This document shows positions 41,567 to 50,777 of a DNA stretch of 64,000 nucleotides, in pieces. The position numbers and the translations under genes were made by a program. Position 1 is the first letter of the stretch; each line of letters begins with the position of its first letter. The notes under the pieces were generated by a model that saw nothing but the letters and a program-made list of their open reading frames with translations, had not been told where the DNA came from and did no database searches. Source of the DNA: a bacterium (GTDB lineage Bacteria; UBA4055); contig JAKQBN010000055.1 in NCBI GenBank assembly GCA_029559475.1, positions 62,001-126,000 of the forward strand. The letters are read 5' to 3'.

Positions 41567-44392
41567 ATGTGCATTCAATCGGAAGCGACTTTAGAGAAAA
41601 AACTCATCGAGCAGCTTGAAATTCAGGGCTATGAAAAGGTCATTCTGCATGATGAAAAAGATCTTATTTCGAATTTTAAGACGCAGTTGGAAAAGCACAA
41701 TAAGACGATTTTTTCGAAATCAGAGTTTAATAAGATACTCAATCATTTAGACGGCGGAACGATATTCGAGAAATCGAAAAAGCTGCGCAATAAGTTCGAG
41801 CTTTACAGAGATGTCGGCACTCTTTCCTACATAGAATTTTTTAATACAGAAGAATGGTGCAAGAACGAATTTCAGGCATCAAACCAGATAAATTTGGCGG
41901 AAAGGTACAAGAACCGCTACGATGTGACGATCCTGATAAACGGGCTGCCTCTCGTTCAGATCGAACTTAAAAGGCGCGGGATCGAGCTCAAAGAGGCATT
42001 CAATCAAATATGCCGCTATAAAGATCATTCGTTCAGGGGACTCTTTTTATACCTCCAGCTTTTCATCATCTCGAACGCGGTCAACACAAGATATTTTGCG
42101 AATAACAGAACGCTTAATTTTAAGCAGAGCTTCTGCTGGACGGATGAGAAGAATGAAAAATTCAACAGGCTGAACGAATTCGCCGATATTTTCCTGGAAA
42201 AATGCCATCTCGCCAAGATCATTTCAAAATATGTCGTCCTGAACGAATCCGATAAATTTTTAATGGTGCTCAGGCCATATCAATATTACGCGGCTGAAAA
42301 GATAATCAAGCGCGTAGCCGGAAAAGTTGACCGGAACGGCTATATCTGGCACACGACCGGATCAGGCAAGACGCTCACTTCATTCAAGGCGAGCCAGATA
42401 CTGACCGCTGACAAGGATGTGGACAAGGTCGTCTTTGTCGTTGACAGGAAAGATCTCGACTTCCAAACCATGAAGGAGTTCAATAAATTCTCGAAAGGCT
42501 CGGTTGATGCGACTGACGACACCATAATGCTCGTTAAACAGCTTTCCGACGAAAAGACGAAGCTTATCATAACAACGATACAGAAGCTCAACAATGCGGT
42601 CAGCAGGGTCAAATTCAACAATAAACTCGGCGACGTATCTAATAAGCGTATAATATTTATTTTTGACGAATGCCACAGGAGCCAGTTCGGCGAAACCCAC
42701 AAAAGGATAAAAGATTATTTTAAGAACAGGCTTTTCTTCGGCTTTACGGGCACTCCGATATTCGAGGAGAACAGCGTAGGGTTTACGACTACGAAAGATC
42801 TTTTCGGGTCATGCCTGCACAAATATATCATCAAGGACGCAATAGACGACGATAATGTGCTCGGTTTTTCCGTCGAGTACTATTCCACTTTCAGGTCAAA
42901 ACTTCTAAAGGAAGAGAACGGGGATGATCTCGACGTGGATGAAATGGATAAGGTAAAAGGCATCAACAAAGATGAGGTGTTTTCAGCGGATGTCAGGCTG
43001 TCAAACATAGTTGATTTTATCATAAAGAATCACGACAGAAAGACATATAACAAGGAATACAACGCGATATTCGCGGTAAGCTCAATTGAGACGCTTTTAA
43101 AATACTATGAGCTTTTCAGGAAGAAAAAGCATAACTTAAACATAGCGACGATCTTTTCATATCAGGCGAACGAGGAGCTTGAGGATCAATACGGCAACCA
43201 TAACGAGAGAGAGAACTGGAGCATGGTGGCTGAGGAGAGAGCACCTTACGGCGATAAGCAGGTTCATTCGAGAGAAAAGCTCGATCTGATCGTGAACGAT
43301 TATAACAAAACTTTCAAGACGAACTTCGACCTGAACAAGGACAACGGCTTCAACGCATATTTTGTGGATGTTTCCAAAAAGGTGAAGGAAAAGAAGATAG
43401 ACATTCTACTTGTGGTCAACATGTTCTTAACGGGATTCGACAGCGTTTTCACCAATACTCTGTATGTGGATAAGAACCTGCGCTATCACGGGCTTATTCA
43501 GGCATTTTCGAGAACGAACAGGGTGCTTGGGGAAAAGAAGAAATACGGCAATATCGTCTGCTTCAGAAACCTCAAGAAGAGAACAGACGAAGCGATAGTT
43601 TTATTTTCTAATCCCGATGCGATAGAAACCGTTTTAATGAAAGCCTACACGGAATACGCTGCAGATTTTAACAAAGCTCTCGAAGAGCTAAAAAACATCA
43701 CACCGACAATAGATTCGGTTGACAAGCTCGAAGGCGATGAGCAGAAAGCACTTTTCGTCAAAGCTTTCAGGAACCTTTTACGGATCATGAACAGGCTTGT
43801 GACCTTCACCGAATTCAAATATGACGATCTGACCATTACAAGGCAGGAATTTGAGGATTACAGGAGCAAATATTTAGACATCCGCGACGAAACGAAAGAC
43901 CCTGATAAGGAATCTATCTTAAAAGACCTCGATTTTGAGGTCGAACTTGTGCGCAGGGACGATATCAATGTGGATTATATCTTAAAGCTGTTAAAAGACC
44001 TCGACATGAACGATTCCGGATTTGTTAAAGACGTGGAATTTATCTTAAAGACCATGGAAGGCTCGGACGAACTCCGCAGCAAGCGCGAACTGATCGAAAG
44101 GTTCATTAAGGAAAACCTGCCGGAATTAGGCACAGACGCGAATGTGGAGGAAGAATTCGACAAATTTATCTCGGTCGAAAAGGAAAAAGAGATAGGGGAG
44201 ATGATAAGATCAGAAAAGCTGAACAAAGAACTCGTTTACGCAGTGGTCGAGGAATATGAATTTTCGAACAAATTCCAGCGCGATAAGATCAAATCGGCAC
44301 TCGTCGGCAACCTTAAACTCTCGGAACGGAAAAGAAAGATCGAACAATTGGAAAACAGCATAGAAAGCATCGTGAATAAATATAAATGGTAG
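41567..44392 (+). CDS. hsdR: Type I restriction enzyme R subunit (HsdR)
   Basis: Motor and nuclease subunit of a type I R-M complex, 941 aa. Order: N-terminal PD-(D/E)XK nuclease with VQIELKRRG (Glu and Lys near residue 131), helicase Walker A HTTGSGKT (near 262), DECH box IFDECHRSQFG (near 365), FGFTGTPIFEE, and motif VI-like QAFSRTNRVLG. The C-terminal helical part is rich in charged residues. Length is in range. It is followed by hsdM (7 bp), so the system is R-M-(DUF1016)-(unknown)-S. Cleavage requires HsdS, which is broken here. Confidence 0.96.
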   Translation: MCIQSEATLEKKLIEQLEIQGYEKVILHDEKDLISNFKTQLEKHNKTIFSKSEFNKILNHLDGGTIFEKSKKLRNKFELYRDVGTLSYIEFFNTEEWCKNEFQASNQINLAERYKNRYDVTILINGLPLVQIELKRRGIELKEAFNQICRYKDHSFRGLFLYLQLFIISNAVNTRYFANNRTLNFKQSFCWTDEKNEKFNRLNEFADIFLEKCHLAKIISKYVVLNESDKFLMVLRPYQYYAAEKIIKRVAGKVDRNGYIWHTTGSGKTLTSFKASQILTADKDVDKVVFVVDRKDLDFQTMKEFNKFSKGSVDATDDTIMLVKQLSDEKTKLIITTIQKLNNAVSRVKFNNKLGDVSNKRIIFIFDECHRSQFGETHKRIKDYFKNRLFFGFTGTPIFEENSVGFTTTKDLFGSCLHKYIIKDAIDDDNVLGFSVEYYSTFRSKLLKEENGDDLDVDEMDKVKGINKDEVFSADVRLSNIVDFIIKNHDRKTYNKEYNAIFAVSSIETLLKYYELFRKKKHNLNIATIFSYQANEELEDQYGNHNERENWSMVAEERAPYGDKQVHSREKLDLIVNDYNKTFKTNFDLNKDNGFNAYFVDVSKKVKEKKIDILLVVNMFLTGFDSVFTNTLYVDKNLRYHGLIQAFSRTNRVLGEKKKYGNIVCFRNLKKRTDEAIVLFSNPDAIETVLMKAYTEYAADFNKALEELKNITPTIDSVDKLEGDEQKALFVKAFRNLLRIMNRLVTFTEFKYDDLTITRQEFEDYRSKYLDIRDETKDPDKESILKDLDFEVELVRRDDINVDYILKLLKDLDMNDSGFVKDVEFILKTMEGSDELRSKRELIERFIKENLPELGTDANVEEEFDKFISVEKEKEIGEMIRSEKLNKELVYAVVEEYEFSNKFQRDKIKSALVGNLKLSERKRKIEQLENSIESIVNKYKW

Positions 44393-44399
44393 GCAATAA

Positions 44400-45947
44400 A
44401 TGACAAAGCAGAAGCTCGAACGGAAATTATGGGACATAGCGGACACTTTACGCGGAAATATGGGTGCGGATGAATTCAGGGACTATATTCTCGGCTTTAT
44501 TTTTTATAAATTCTTATCGGAAAAGATCGAAAAATTCGTTTCAGATGAGCTTAAATCGGACAAATTGAGCTTTGAAGAGGCTATGAAGGATAAAGAGCTT
44601 TCGCATGACTTAAAAGAGGAATGTATCGAAGATATGGGCTTTTTTATCGAACCGGCAAACTTATTCAGCAGGATAGCGGAAAGGGCAAAGAACAGAGAGT
44701 TTATTATTGAAGATCTCGGCCGCGCTTTAAAATCGGTAGAGGAAGCCACCATCGGGCATAAGAGCGAGGAGGATTTCGCGGGGCTTTTTGAGGATGTTGA
44801 TCTTACTTCGACAAAGCTCGGAAGAACGGTTGAACAGAAGAACAAGCTCATTTCGGAAGTTATCAAGCACATAGCGGAAGTTGATTTCAGGCTTGAGGAT
44901 ACGGAGGCGGATGTTCTCGGCGACGCTTATGAATATCTGATCTCACAGTTCGCGAGCGGAGCGGGAAAGAAAGCGGGAGAGTTCTATACGCCCCAGCAGG
45001 TATCAAAAATACTGGCAAAGATCGTCACTACGGGCAAGACAAGGCTAAAATCTGCTTATGACCCAACATGCGGCTCGGGATCTTTACTTTTGAGGGTATC
45101 GAAGGAATGTAAAGTATCGGACTTCTACGGGCAGGAATTAAACACCACCACTTTCAACCTGGCGAGAATGAATATGATTCTCCATTCGGTCAAATACAAC
45201 GATTTTCACATAACGCAGGGAGACACTTTAGAAGAACCGCACGACCTCGACAAACGCTTTGAGGCAGTGGTAGCCAATCCGCCATTCTCCGCGCACTGGG
45301 CGGCAAACCAGACCTTCTTATCGGACGAAAGATTCAGCCCGTACGGAAAACTCGCGCCCAAAACAAAGGCGGACTTCGCATTCGTTCAGCACATGCTCTA
45401 TCAGCTTGACGAAAACGGAACAATGGCAATAGTCTTACCTCACGGAGTACTATTCAGAGGAGCAGCGGAAGGCGAGATCAGAAAATACATCATAGAGGAA
45501 AAAAACTGGCTCGATGCCGTCATCGGACTACCCGCGAACATCTTTTACGGAACATCAATACCCACAGTCATACTAGTATTCAAAAAATGCAGAACAGAAT
45601 CCGACAGCATACACTTCATAGATGCAAGCCGGTCTTACGAAAAAGCCAAAAATCAGAACAATTTACGCGATGAAGATGTCGAAAAGATCATAAGCACATA
45701 CAGGAACAGAACTCAGGAAGAAAAATACTCGCACTCAGCCTCAATAGAACAGATCAGGCAGAACGACTACAACCTAAACATTCCCAGATATGTCGATACA
45801 TTCGAAGAGGAAGACGAAATTGACCTCGATAAGATCGCGCAGGAACTCAAAAACATCGAAGCTGACATAAAACTCACAGACAAAAAGATCATCGCGCAGT
45901 GCAAAGAACTCGGAATCACCCCGCCCGTGTTTGGAGGAGAAAAATGA
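44400..45947 (+). CDS. hsdM: Type I restriction-modification methyltransferase (HsdM)
   Basis: N6-adenine methyltransferase subunit, 515 aa. Helical HsdM_N domain (LERKLWDIADTLRGNMGADEF), then SAM motif I DPTCGSGSLLL, catalytic motif IV ANPPFSAHW and TDY-like later motifs. AGEFYTPQQVSKIL is the standard HsdM entry to the catalytic domain. Its TGA overlaps the ATG of the DUF1016 gene (ATGA). Without an intact specificity subunit, methylation depends on whether the truncated HsdS still assembles or another HsdS exists elsewhere. Confidence 0.97.
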   Translation: MTKQKLERKLWDIADTLRGNMGADEFRDYILGFIFYKFLSEKIEKFVSDELKSDKLSFEEAMKDKELSHDLKEECIEDMGFFIEPANLFSRIAERAKNREFIIEDLGRALKSVEEATIGHKSEEDFAGLFEDVDLTSTKLGRTVEQKNKLISEVIKHIAEVDFRLEDTEADVLGDAYEYLISQFASGAGKKAGEFYTPQQVSKILAKIVTTGKTRLKSAYDPTCGSGSLLLRVSKECKVSDFYGQELNTTTFNLARMNMILHSVKYNDFHITQGDTLEEPHDLDKRFEAVVANPPFSAHWAANQTFLSDERFSPYGKLAPKTKADFAFVQHMLYQLDENGTMAIVLPHGVLFRGAAEGEIRKYIIEEKNWLDAVIGLPANIFYGTSIPTVILVFKKCRTESDSIHFIDASRSYEKAKNQNNLRDEDVEKIISTYRNRTQEEKYSHSASIEQIRQNDYNLNIPRYVDTFEEEDEIDLDKIAQELKNIEADIKLTDKKIIAQCKELGITPPVFGGEK

Positions 45948-47065
45948 AATATGATAAACTTATAGAAATACTTGAGACAACTCATTCAGATATGCAGTAT
46001 CAGGCTTTCAGATCCGTTGATATTGCGTTAATTATCCGTAACTGGCTGTTCGGATTTTATCTGGTCGAATATGAGCAGAACGGTGAAGACAGGGCTGAAT
46101 ACGGCGCAAGGCTGATTGAAAATATCTCCCAAGATTTAAGAAACAAAGGTGTCAAAGGCGTTTCACCCACAAATCTGAAAAAGGACAGAGAGTTTTATAT
46201 TGAGTATAAACAAATTCGACAGACAGTGTCCGTCGAATCTTTGGTTCAGCCTCAAAAAAAAGCAACCTCAGGCACAAATATCCAAATTCGACAGTCAGTG
46301 ACCGTCGAATTGGCAAAACAATTCAAATTAAGCTGGACGCATTATGTTAGTCTGTTGACCATTGACGATATAAATGAAAGAAAATTCTACGAGATAGAAT
46401 CGATAAACAATTCGTGGGGCGTAAGAGAACTCAAAAGACAGATCGCTTCTTCGTTGTATCAGCGGCTTTCAGTCAGTAAGAATAAGGCTAAATTGAAACA
46501 GCTGTCTCAAAAAGGTCAGATCATTGAAAAACCTGAAGATTTCATAAAAGATCCGTTTATACTTGAATTTGCCGGAATAAAAGAAAAGAGCCGGTACTCA
46601 GAATATGATCTTGAAACAGCGCTTATAAACAAACTGGAAATGTTCCTTTTAGAGCTTGGCAAAGGCTTTTTATTCGAGGCAAGACAGAAAAGATTCACAT
46701 TTGACGATGACCATTATTATGTTGATCTCGTATTTTACAACAGACTGCTTAAATGTTATGTTCTGATTGATCTCAAGCGCGATAAACTTACGCATCAGGA
46801 TCTCGGTCAGATGCAGATGTATGTGAACTATTTTGACAGATATGTTAAGCTTAAAGATGAAAATCCGACAGTCGGGATCGTATTGTGCCACAGGAAAAAT
46901 GACGCTTTAGTAGAACTCACACTCCCTGAAAATTCTAATATATTCGCTTCAAAATACAAATTATATTTACCGACAAAGGAAGAATTAAAACGGCAGCTTG
47001 TAAAAGAAATAGGTATGGTCAAAGAAGAAATGGCACTTTACGGAACTCAGCGGAAAGGAGAATAA
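45944..47065 (+). CDS. DUF1016 (YhcG-type) PD-(D/E)XK nuclease-like protein
   Basis: A 373-aa protein: DUF1016_N domain (ALIIRNWLFGFYLVEYEQ, LSWTHYVSLL-type LSWTHY, WGVRELKRQI) followed by a nuclease domain with YYVDLVFYNRLLKCYVLIDLKRD (Asp then D-x-K) and QMQMYVNYFDRY. Such proteins commonly travel with type I R-M genes and are thought to be accessory nucleases; the exact role is unclear. ATG 45944 is used (upstream frame to 45899 lies inside hsdM). Two 25-nt palindromes at 46214 and 46286 encode repeated IRQTV/IRQSV peptides just before the LSWTHY motif. It ends at the ATG of the next gene. Confidence 0.9.
   Translation: MKYDKLIEILETTHSDMQYQAFRSVDIALIIRNWLFGFYLVEYEQNGEDRAEYGARLIENISQDLRNKGVKGVSPTNLKKDREFYIEYKQIRQTVSVESLVQPQKKATSGTNIQIRQSVTVELAKQFKLSWTHYVSLLTIDDINERKFYEIESINNSWGVRELKRQIASSLYQRLSVSKNKAKLKQLSQKGQIIEKPEDFIKDPFILEFAGIKEKSRYSEYDLETALINKLEMFLLELGKGFLFEARQKRFTFDDDHYYVDLVFYNRLLKCYVLIDLKRDKLTHQDLGQMQMYVNYFDRYVKLKDENPTVGIVLCHRKNDALVELTLPENSNIFASKYKLYLPTKEELKRQLVKEIGMVKEEMALYGTQRKGE
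46214..46238 (+). repeat. 25-nt palindromic repeat, copy 1, inside the DUF1016 gene
   Basis: ATTCGAC and GTCGAAT arms around AGACAGTGTCC; 11 of 12 base pairs match around a central G. Confidence 0.8.
46286..46310 (+). repeat. 25-nt palindromic repeat, copy 2, inside the DUF1016 gene
   Basis: Same arms around AGTCAGTGACC. It differs from copy 1 only at positions 10 and 16, which pair with each other (A-T becomes T-A). Confidence 0.8.
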
Positions 47066-47917
47066 ATGAAATCAGATTTTCAGAAATACTTGAACAAACA
47101 GAACAGCGGAGCATTAAACGACTTTGACGGACTTTCACCCGACACAATGCACAACATTCTGTATTCATCCTTCCAGAAAAACGGCCTGATCCGGATTAAC
47201 GCGGACATATCGGCTGAAGCTATAAATCAGGTGCCTGTCTTCAAGCTCGTCAAACATTTTATGCGGATACTTGAGCGTGAAAAACAGATAAAGCTCACAC
47301 AGGCCGAATACCTGCCTCCAAAGTATGTGAAGGAACTTTACGAAAGCACCGTACTCAAAGATGACGCGGTTGAAAGTGGAATAGTAAAGCTTACAGGCGA
47401 AAAAGATGTCATTATCATATTTGTTGCCCGCATTCTGGCCAAGTTATGCGGATATACAAAATTGAGGAACAATGTTATAACTATAACAAAAGCAGGCGAA
47501 CAGGCACTAACCGACGATCGGGAGCTATATTTCGGGTTAATGGACGCTCTCATATCTAAATTCAACTGGGGATTTGAATCCGTCAGACAGGACGACGGTT
47601 TCATCCAAAGGTCAGTCGGCTACACTTTATACCTTCTCAAAAAGTACGGGAACGAATACAGGGAATCAAGATATTACTACAACAAGTTCTTTAAAGCTTT
47701 CCCCGCCTCAATGAACGCGTTCGATTTCGATCCCGATCCAAAATATAAGACCATGTCTCACTGGTGGGCTTACCGTAACAGAATATTCAGAACATACCTG
47801 ACATACATGGGCGCGGTCGAATACGAGATCATCTATAATAAAGAGGAACACACCGAGACCGATCAGGTCAGAAAAACAAAATTGTTCGATGAAATATTCA
47901 CAATAAACATAAAATAA
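47066..47917 (+). CDS. Unknown protein embedded in the type I R-M locus
   Basis: A 283-aa protein I cannot assign. It begins with a charged helical part, then LSPDTMHNILYSSF, IKLTQAEYLPPKYVKELY (a small domain seen in some IS- or plasmid-associated unknowns), a hydrophobic helix VIIIFVARILAKLCGY, and a C-terminal half rich in Tyr, Phe and Trp (SHWWAYRNRIFRTYLTYMG). No signal peptide or catalytic motif is evident. It starts 1 bp after the DUF1016 gene and ends 11 bp before hsdS, so it is co-transcribed with both. An R-M accessory or anti-restriction role is conjecture. Confidence 0.7.
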   Translation: MKSDFQKYLNKQNSGALNDFDGLSPDTMHNILYSSFQKNGLIRINADISAEAINQVPVFKLVKHFMRILEREKQIKLTQAEYLPPKYVKELYESTVLKDDAVESGIVKLTGEKDVIIIFVARILAKLCGYTKLRNNVITITKAGEQALTDDRELYFGLMDALISKFNWGFESVRQDDGFIQRSVGYTLYLLKKYGNEYRESRYYYNKFFKAFPASMNAFDFDPDPKYKTMSHWWAYRNRIFRTYLTYMGAVEYEIIYNKEEHTETDQVRKTKLFDEIFTINIK

Positions 47918-47928
47918 GAACAGAAATA

Positions 47929-49026
47929 ATGAAAAGCCATTCAGATAAAAACACAAAACAACCAAAACTCCGCTTCCCCGGTTTCACAGAAGAGTGGCAG
48001 GAAAAAAGACTGGGGGAAATTGGGAAAATAACTACGGGTAGCACTCCGAGCACTTTCGTAGAAAAATACTATAACGGGGAATACCTATTCGTATCTCCTT
48101 TCGATATTAGTGATAAGAAATATATTTTTACTACACAAAAAACGCTTACTGAAGAGGGATTTAAGAAAACAAGAAATATCAAAAAATGCAGTGTATTATT
48201 TGTTTGTATAGGTTCGACAATAGGAAAAATTGCCGTAGCGGGTACGGATTTAGCGACAAATCAACAAATCAATGCAATAACATGCGAGCATGAAGCCCAG
48301 AACGAATTTGTTTATTACTCGTTATTGAAGAAAGCAGATCAAATAAAACTCATGGCTGGAGAGCAAGCCGTTCCGATAATAAATAAATCAAACTTTGAAA
48401 CTGTTAAGTTACCAATGACTTCACCAGCAGAACAAAAGAAGATCTCAGAATTCCTTTCCGACATAGACACAAAGATCGAAAAACTCACCCGCAAAAAAGA
48501 ACTCACCGAGCAGTACAAAAAAGGAGCAATGCAAAAAATCTTCTCGCAGAAAATCCGCTTCAAAGATGATAACGGAAAAAATTATCCTGACTGGCAAGAA
48601 AAGAGGCTGGGTGAGGTGGCTACGATAAAAAGAGGAGCAAGCTCTCAATATTTAAAATATGTTAATAATTCTTCTGAAGGTGTAAGGCTGATTAGAATCA
48701 CTGATTTCTTAGAAAGTGAACCAGTATTTATCAAGGAGAGTCTAGAATTAGATAGGTTCAAACTAAAAAAAGATGATATCCTTATTGCAGGTACTGGAGC
48801 AACAGCAGGTATTACTTTCAAAGTACCAGATAAATTTATCGGTATGGTTTATAGCTATAACGTTCCTCAGATCACTCCTGTTTCATGTGATCCTAATTAT
48901 TTAATTCAATTTCTCAAGTCCGATTCGATCTCTAAACAACAAGAAGGTTTATTTACAGGTAATGCACAGCATTTTTTAGACATAAAGGCAATTTCAAACT
49001 TGAAATTACCTTTACAATGTGCATAA
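47929..49026 (+). pseudogene. hsdS: HsdS specificity subunit, 3' truncated by IS21-family element
   Basis: Two target-recognition domains in the usual order. The first follows PGFTEEWQEKRLGEIGKITTG, the conserved coiled coil is around KISEFLSDIDTKIEKLTRKKE, and the second follows YPDWQEKRLGEVATIKRG. The reading ends KLPLQCA, where the IS left end begins at 49018; Cys364, Ala365 and the stop come from the IS. The C-terminal coiled coil expected after LKLPLP is missing (roughly 40-60 aa lost compared with usual HsdS). It may assemble poorly or as a half-type subunit. Confidence 0.88.
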
Positions 49027-49069
49027 TTCTTGCGAAAGTGACCAGTCAATTCCTGTCAAAGTGTTACAG
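49026..49069 (+). repeat. IS21 left terminal repeats L1 and L2
   Basis: ATTCTTGCGAAAGTGACCAG (49026-49045) and ATTCCTGTCAAAGTGTTAC (from 49049) are similar tandem transposase-binding-type repeats. Confidence 0.8.
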
Positions 49070-49145
49070 ATAATCTGATATAAAATAAAAGTTTTCCACT
49101 TCAAGAACTCCTATTATATTCGCTCCGAACAAAAGAGGAGCGGAT

Positions 49146-50777
49146 ATGTCAAACAGGAGGCTTGATATGATAAATGTTCAACACCTGATACGGCAACTGG
49201 CTGAAGGCAAGTCGTATCGGGTAATAGGCACAAATCTGGCGATATCGCCGACAACTGTCAAGAAATATGCGAAGTATATCAGAAAGAACGGTCTTAATGT
49301 CGAAGAGCTTAAGGGAAAACCGCCATCCGAGCTGGAGACTATTATAGACATAGCGGATCCTGCAGAAAGGCAACGAGCGGAAGAAGCTTTAACATGTATC
49401 AGGAAACATGAAAGTTCTTTGGTTGCAAGGCGGCTGACACGAAAAGATGTCTATGAAAAATATAGAATAGATATAGAATCTCCTCTAAGCTACAGCCGTT
49501 TCTGCGTAAAAGTAGAAGATGAACTTAAGAAAAGCGGCGCAACAATGCACTTTAATCACAAGCCAGGCGACAAGCTGTTCGTTGACTTTGCCGGAGACAA
49601 GCTGTGTTATTATGAAAAAGAGACAGGCGAGAAGATATCTGTTGAGGTCTTTGTGGCTGTTCTCGGACACAGTCAGAAGACCTTTGTCTTTGCGGTACAT
49701 AGCCAGTGTAAAAACGATTTTATAGAGTCACTTAAGCGTGCGTTCGAATACTACGGAGGTATACCATGCGCGATAGTACCGGACAATCTGAAATCAGGCG
49801 TAAATAAAGCAAGCTTATATGAACCTGAAATGAACAGGAGCTTCAAACACTTTTGTGAACATTACGGCTGTTTTGCTTATCCCGCAAGGCCGCGTTCTCC
49901 AAAAGACAAGAGCCTTGTCGAGAATGCCGTAGGCAGAATGTACAGAGACATTTACACGCACATAAAAGCCTGTAAATACTACTCGATGGAAGAGTTGAAT
50001 GCGGCTATACTTGAAAAGCTTGAAGAATCGAACAATAAACCGTTCCAGCGTCGTGATTACAGCAGAAATGATCTTTTTGAAAGTAATGAAAAGGACTGCC
50101 TTAAGCCGTTGCCTTCAAACGAATATGAGACAGTAGATTTTTACAGTGCCACAGTCAGGCGCGATTATCATATCTGGTTCAGGCCTGACAAGCACCAGTA
50201 CAGCGTACCTTATGAATACATAGGCAAAACATTAAAAGTTATTTACAATACAGATACCGTAGAGATATTTTACGGATACACAAGAATAGCCTTGCATAAG
50301 AGAAACAGATCAAGATACGGCTTTACCACAAACCCTGAACATATGCCGGCAAATCATAAATACATGGCTGATCTTACTCCTGAAAATCTGATGAAGAAAG
50401 CTGAAGAAATAGGCGTTTATACATCATCTGTAATCGAAAAAATACTCGGATCAGGCAACTATTATGATCAGAGAATAAGAAGCTCAAGAGGAGTACTGTC
50501 GCTTGCAAATAAGCTCGGAAAAGAAATTATGGAACAGTGCTGTAAACGGGCTTTATCATACGGTATTTATAATTACAGACAGCTAAGAAACATAGCGGAT
50601 ATGAAGCTGTATCTTGAAGAAGATATAACCGTAACCGGCGGGTATATAGACAACCATCAAAACAAGAGAGGTGTTGAATATTATTTTGCGACACTTTTAC
50701 AGGAATCGTGTGACACTTTGACAAGAATCAGCTACAATAATACAGAAATACAAACGAAAACGGAGGCGGAATGTTAA
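49146..50777 (+). CDS. istA: IS21-family transposase IstA
   Basis: DDE transposase of 543 aa. N-terminal helix-turn-helix (LIRQLAEGKSYRVIGTNL, SPTTVKKYAKYI), an RNase H-like rve core with the first Asp in GDKLFVDFAGD, the second in AIVPDNLKSGV, and the Glu in SPKDKSLVENAVGRMYRD, then a beta-barrel C-terminal region (YSVPYEYIGKTLKVIY). All three acidic residues look intact, so it is probably active. It overlaps istB by 7 bp. Near its end, codons at 50700-50728 reproduce the IS right-end repeat. Confidence 0.96.
   Translation: MSNRRLDMINVQHLIRQLAEGKSYRVIGTNLAISPTTVKKYAKYIRKNGLNVEELKGKPPSELETIIDIADPAERQRAEEALTCIRKHESSLVARRLTRKDVYEKYRIDIESPLSYSRFCVKVEDELKKSGATMHFNHKPGDKLFVDFAGDKLCYYEKETGEKISVEVFVAVLGHSQKTFVFAVHSQCKNDFIESLKRAFEYYGGIPCAIVPDNLKSGVNKASLYEPEMNRSFKHFCEHYGCFAYPARPRSPKDKSLVENAVGRMYRDIYTHIKACKYYSMEELNAAILEKLEESNNKPFQRRDYSRNDLFESNEKDCLKPLPSNEYETVDFYSATVRRDYHIWFRPDKHQYSVPYEYIGKTLKVIYNTDTVEIFYGYTRIALHKRNRSRYGFTTNPEHMPANHKYMADLTPENLMKKAEEIGVYTSSVIEKILGSGNYYDQRIRSSRGVLSLANKLGKEIMEQCCKRALSYGIYNYRQLRNIADMKLYLEEDITVTGGYIDNHQNKRGVEYYFATLLQESCDTLTRISYNNTEIQTKTEAEC
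50700..50728 (+). repeat. IS right-end-like sequence inside istA
   Basis: CAGGAATC, then GTGTGACACTTTGACAAG, then AATC, nearly the same as the IS right end at 51565-51594 in the same orientation, but embedded in the istA coding region. Confidence 0.75.

Noticed and set aside
46705-46830. Frameshift in the DUF1016 gene nuclease domain
   Set aside because: The frame is continuous and D-x(n)-D-x-K is intact.
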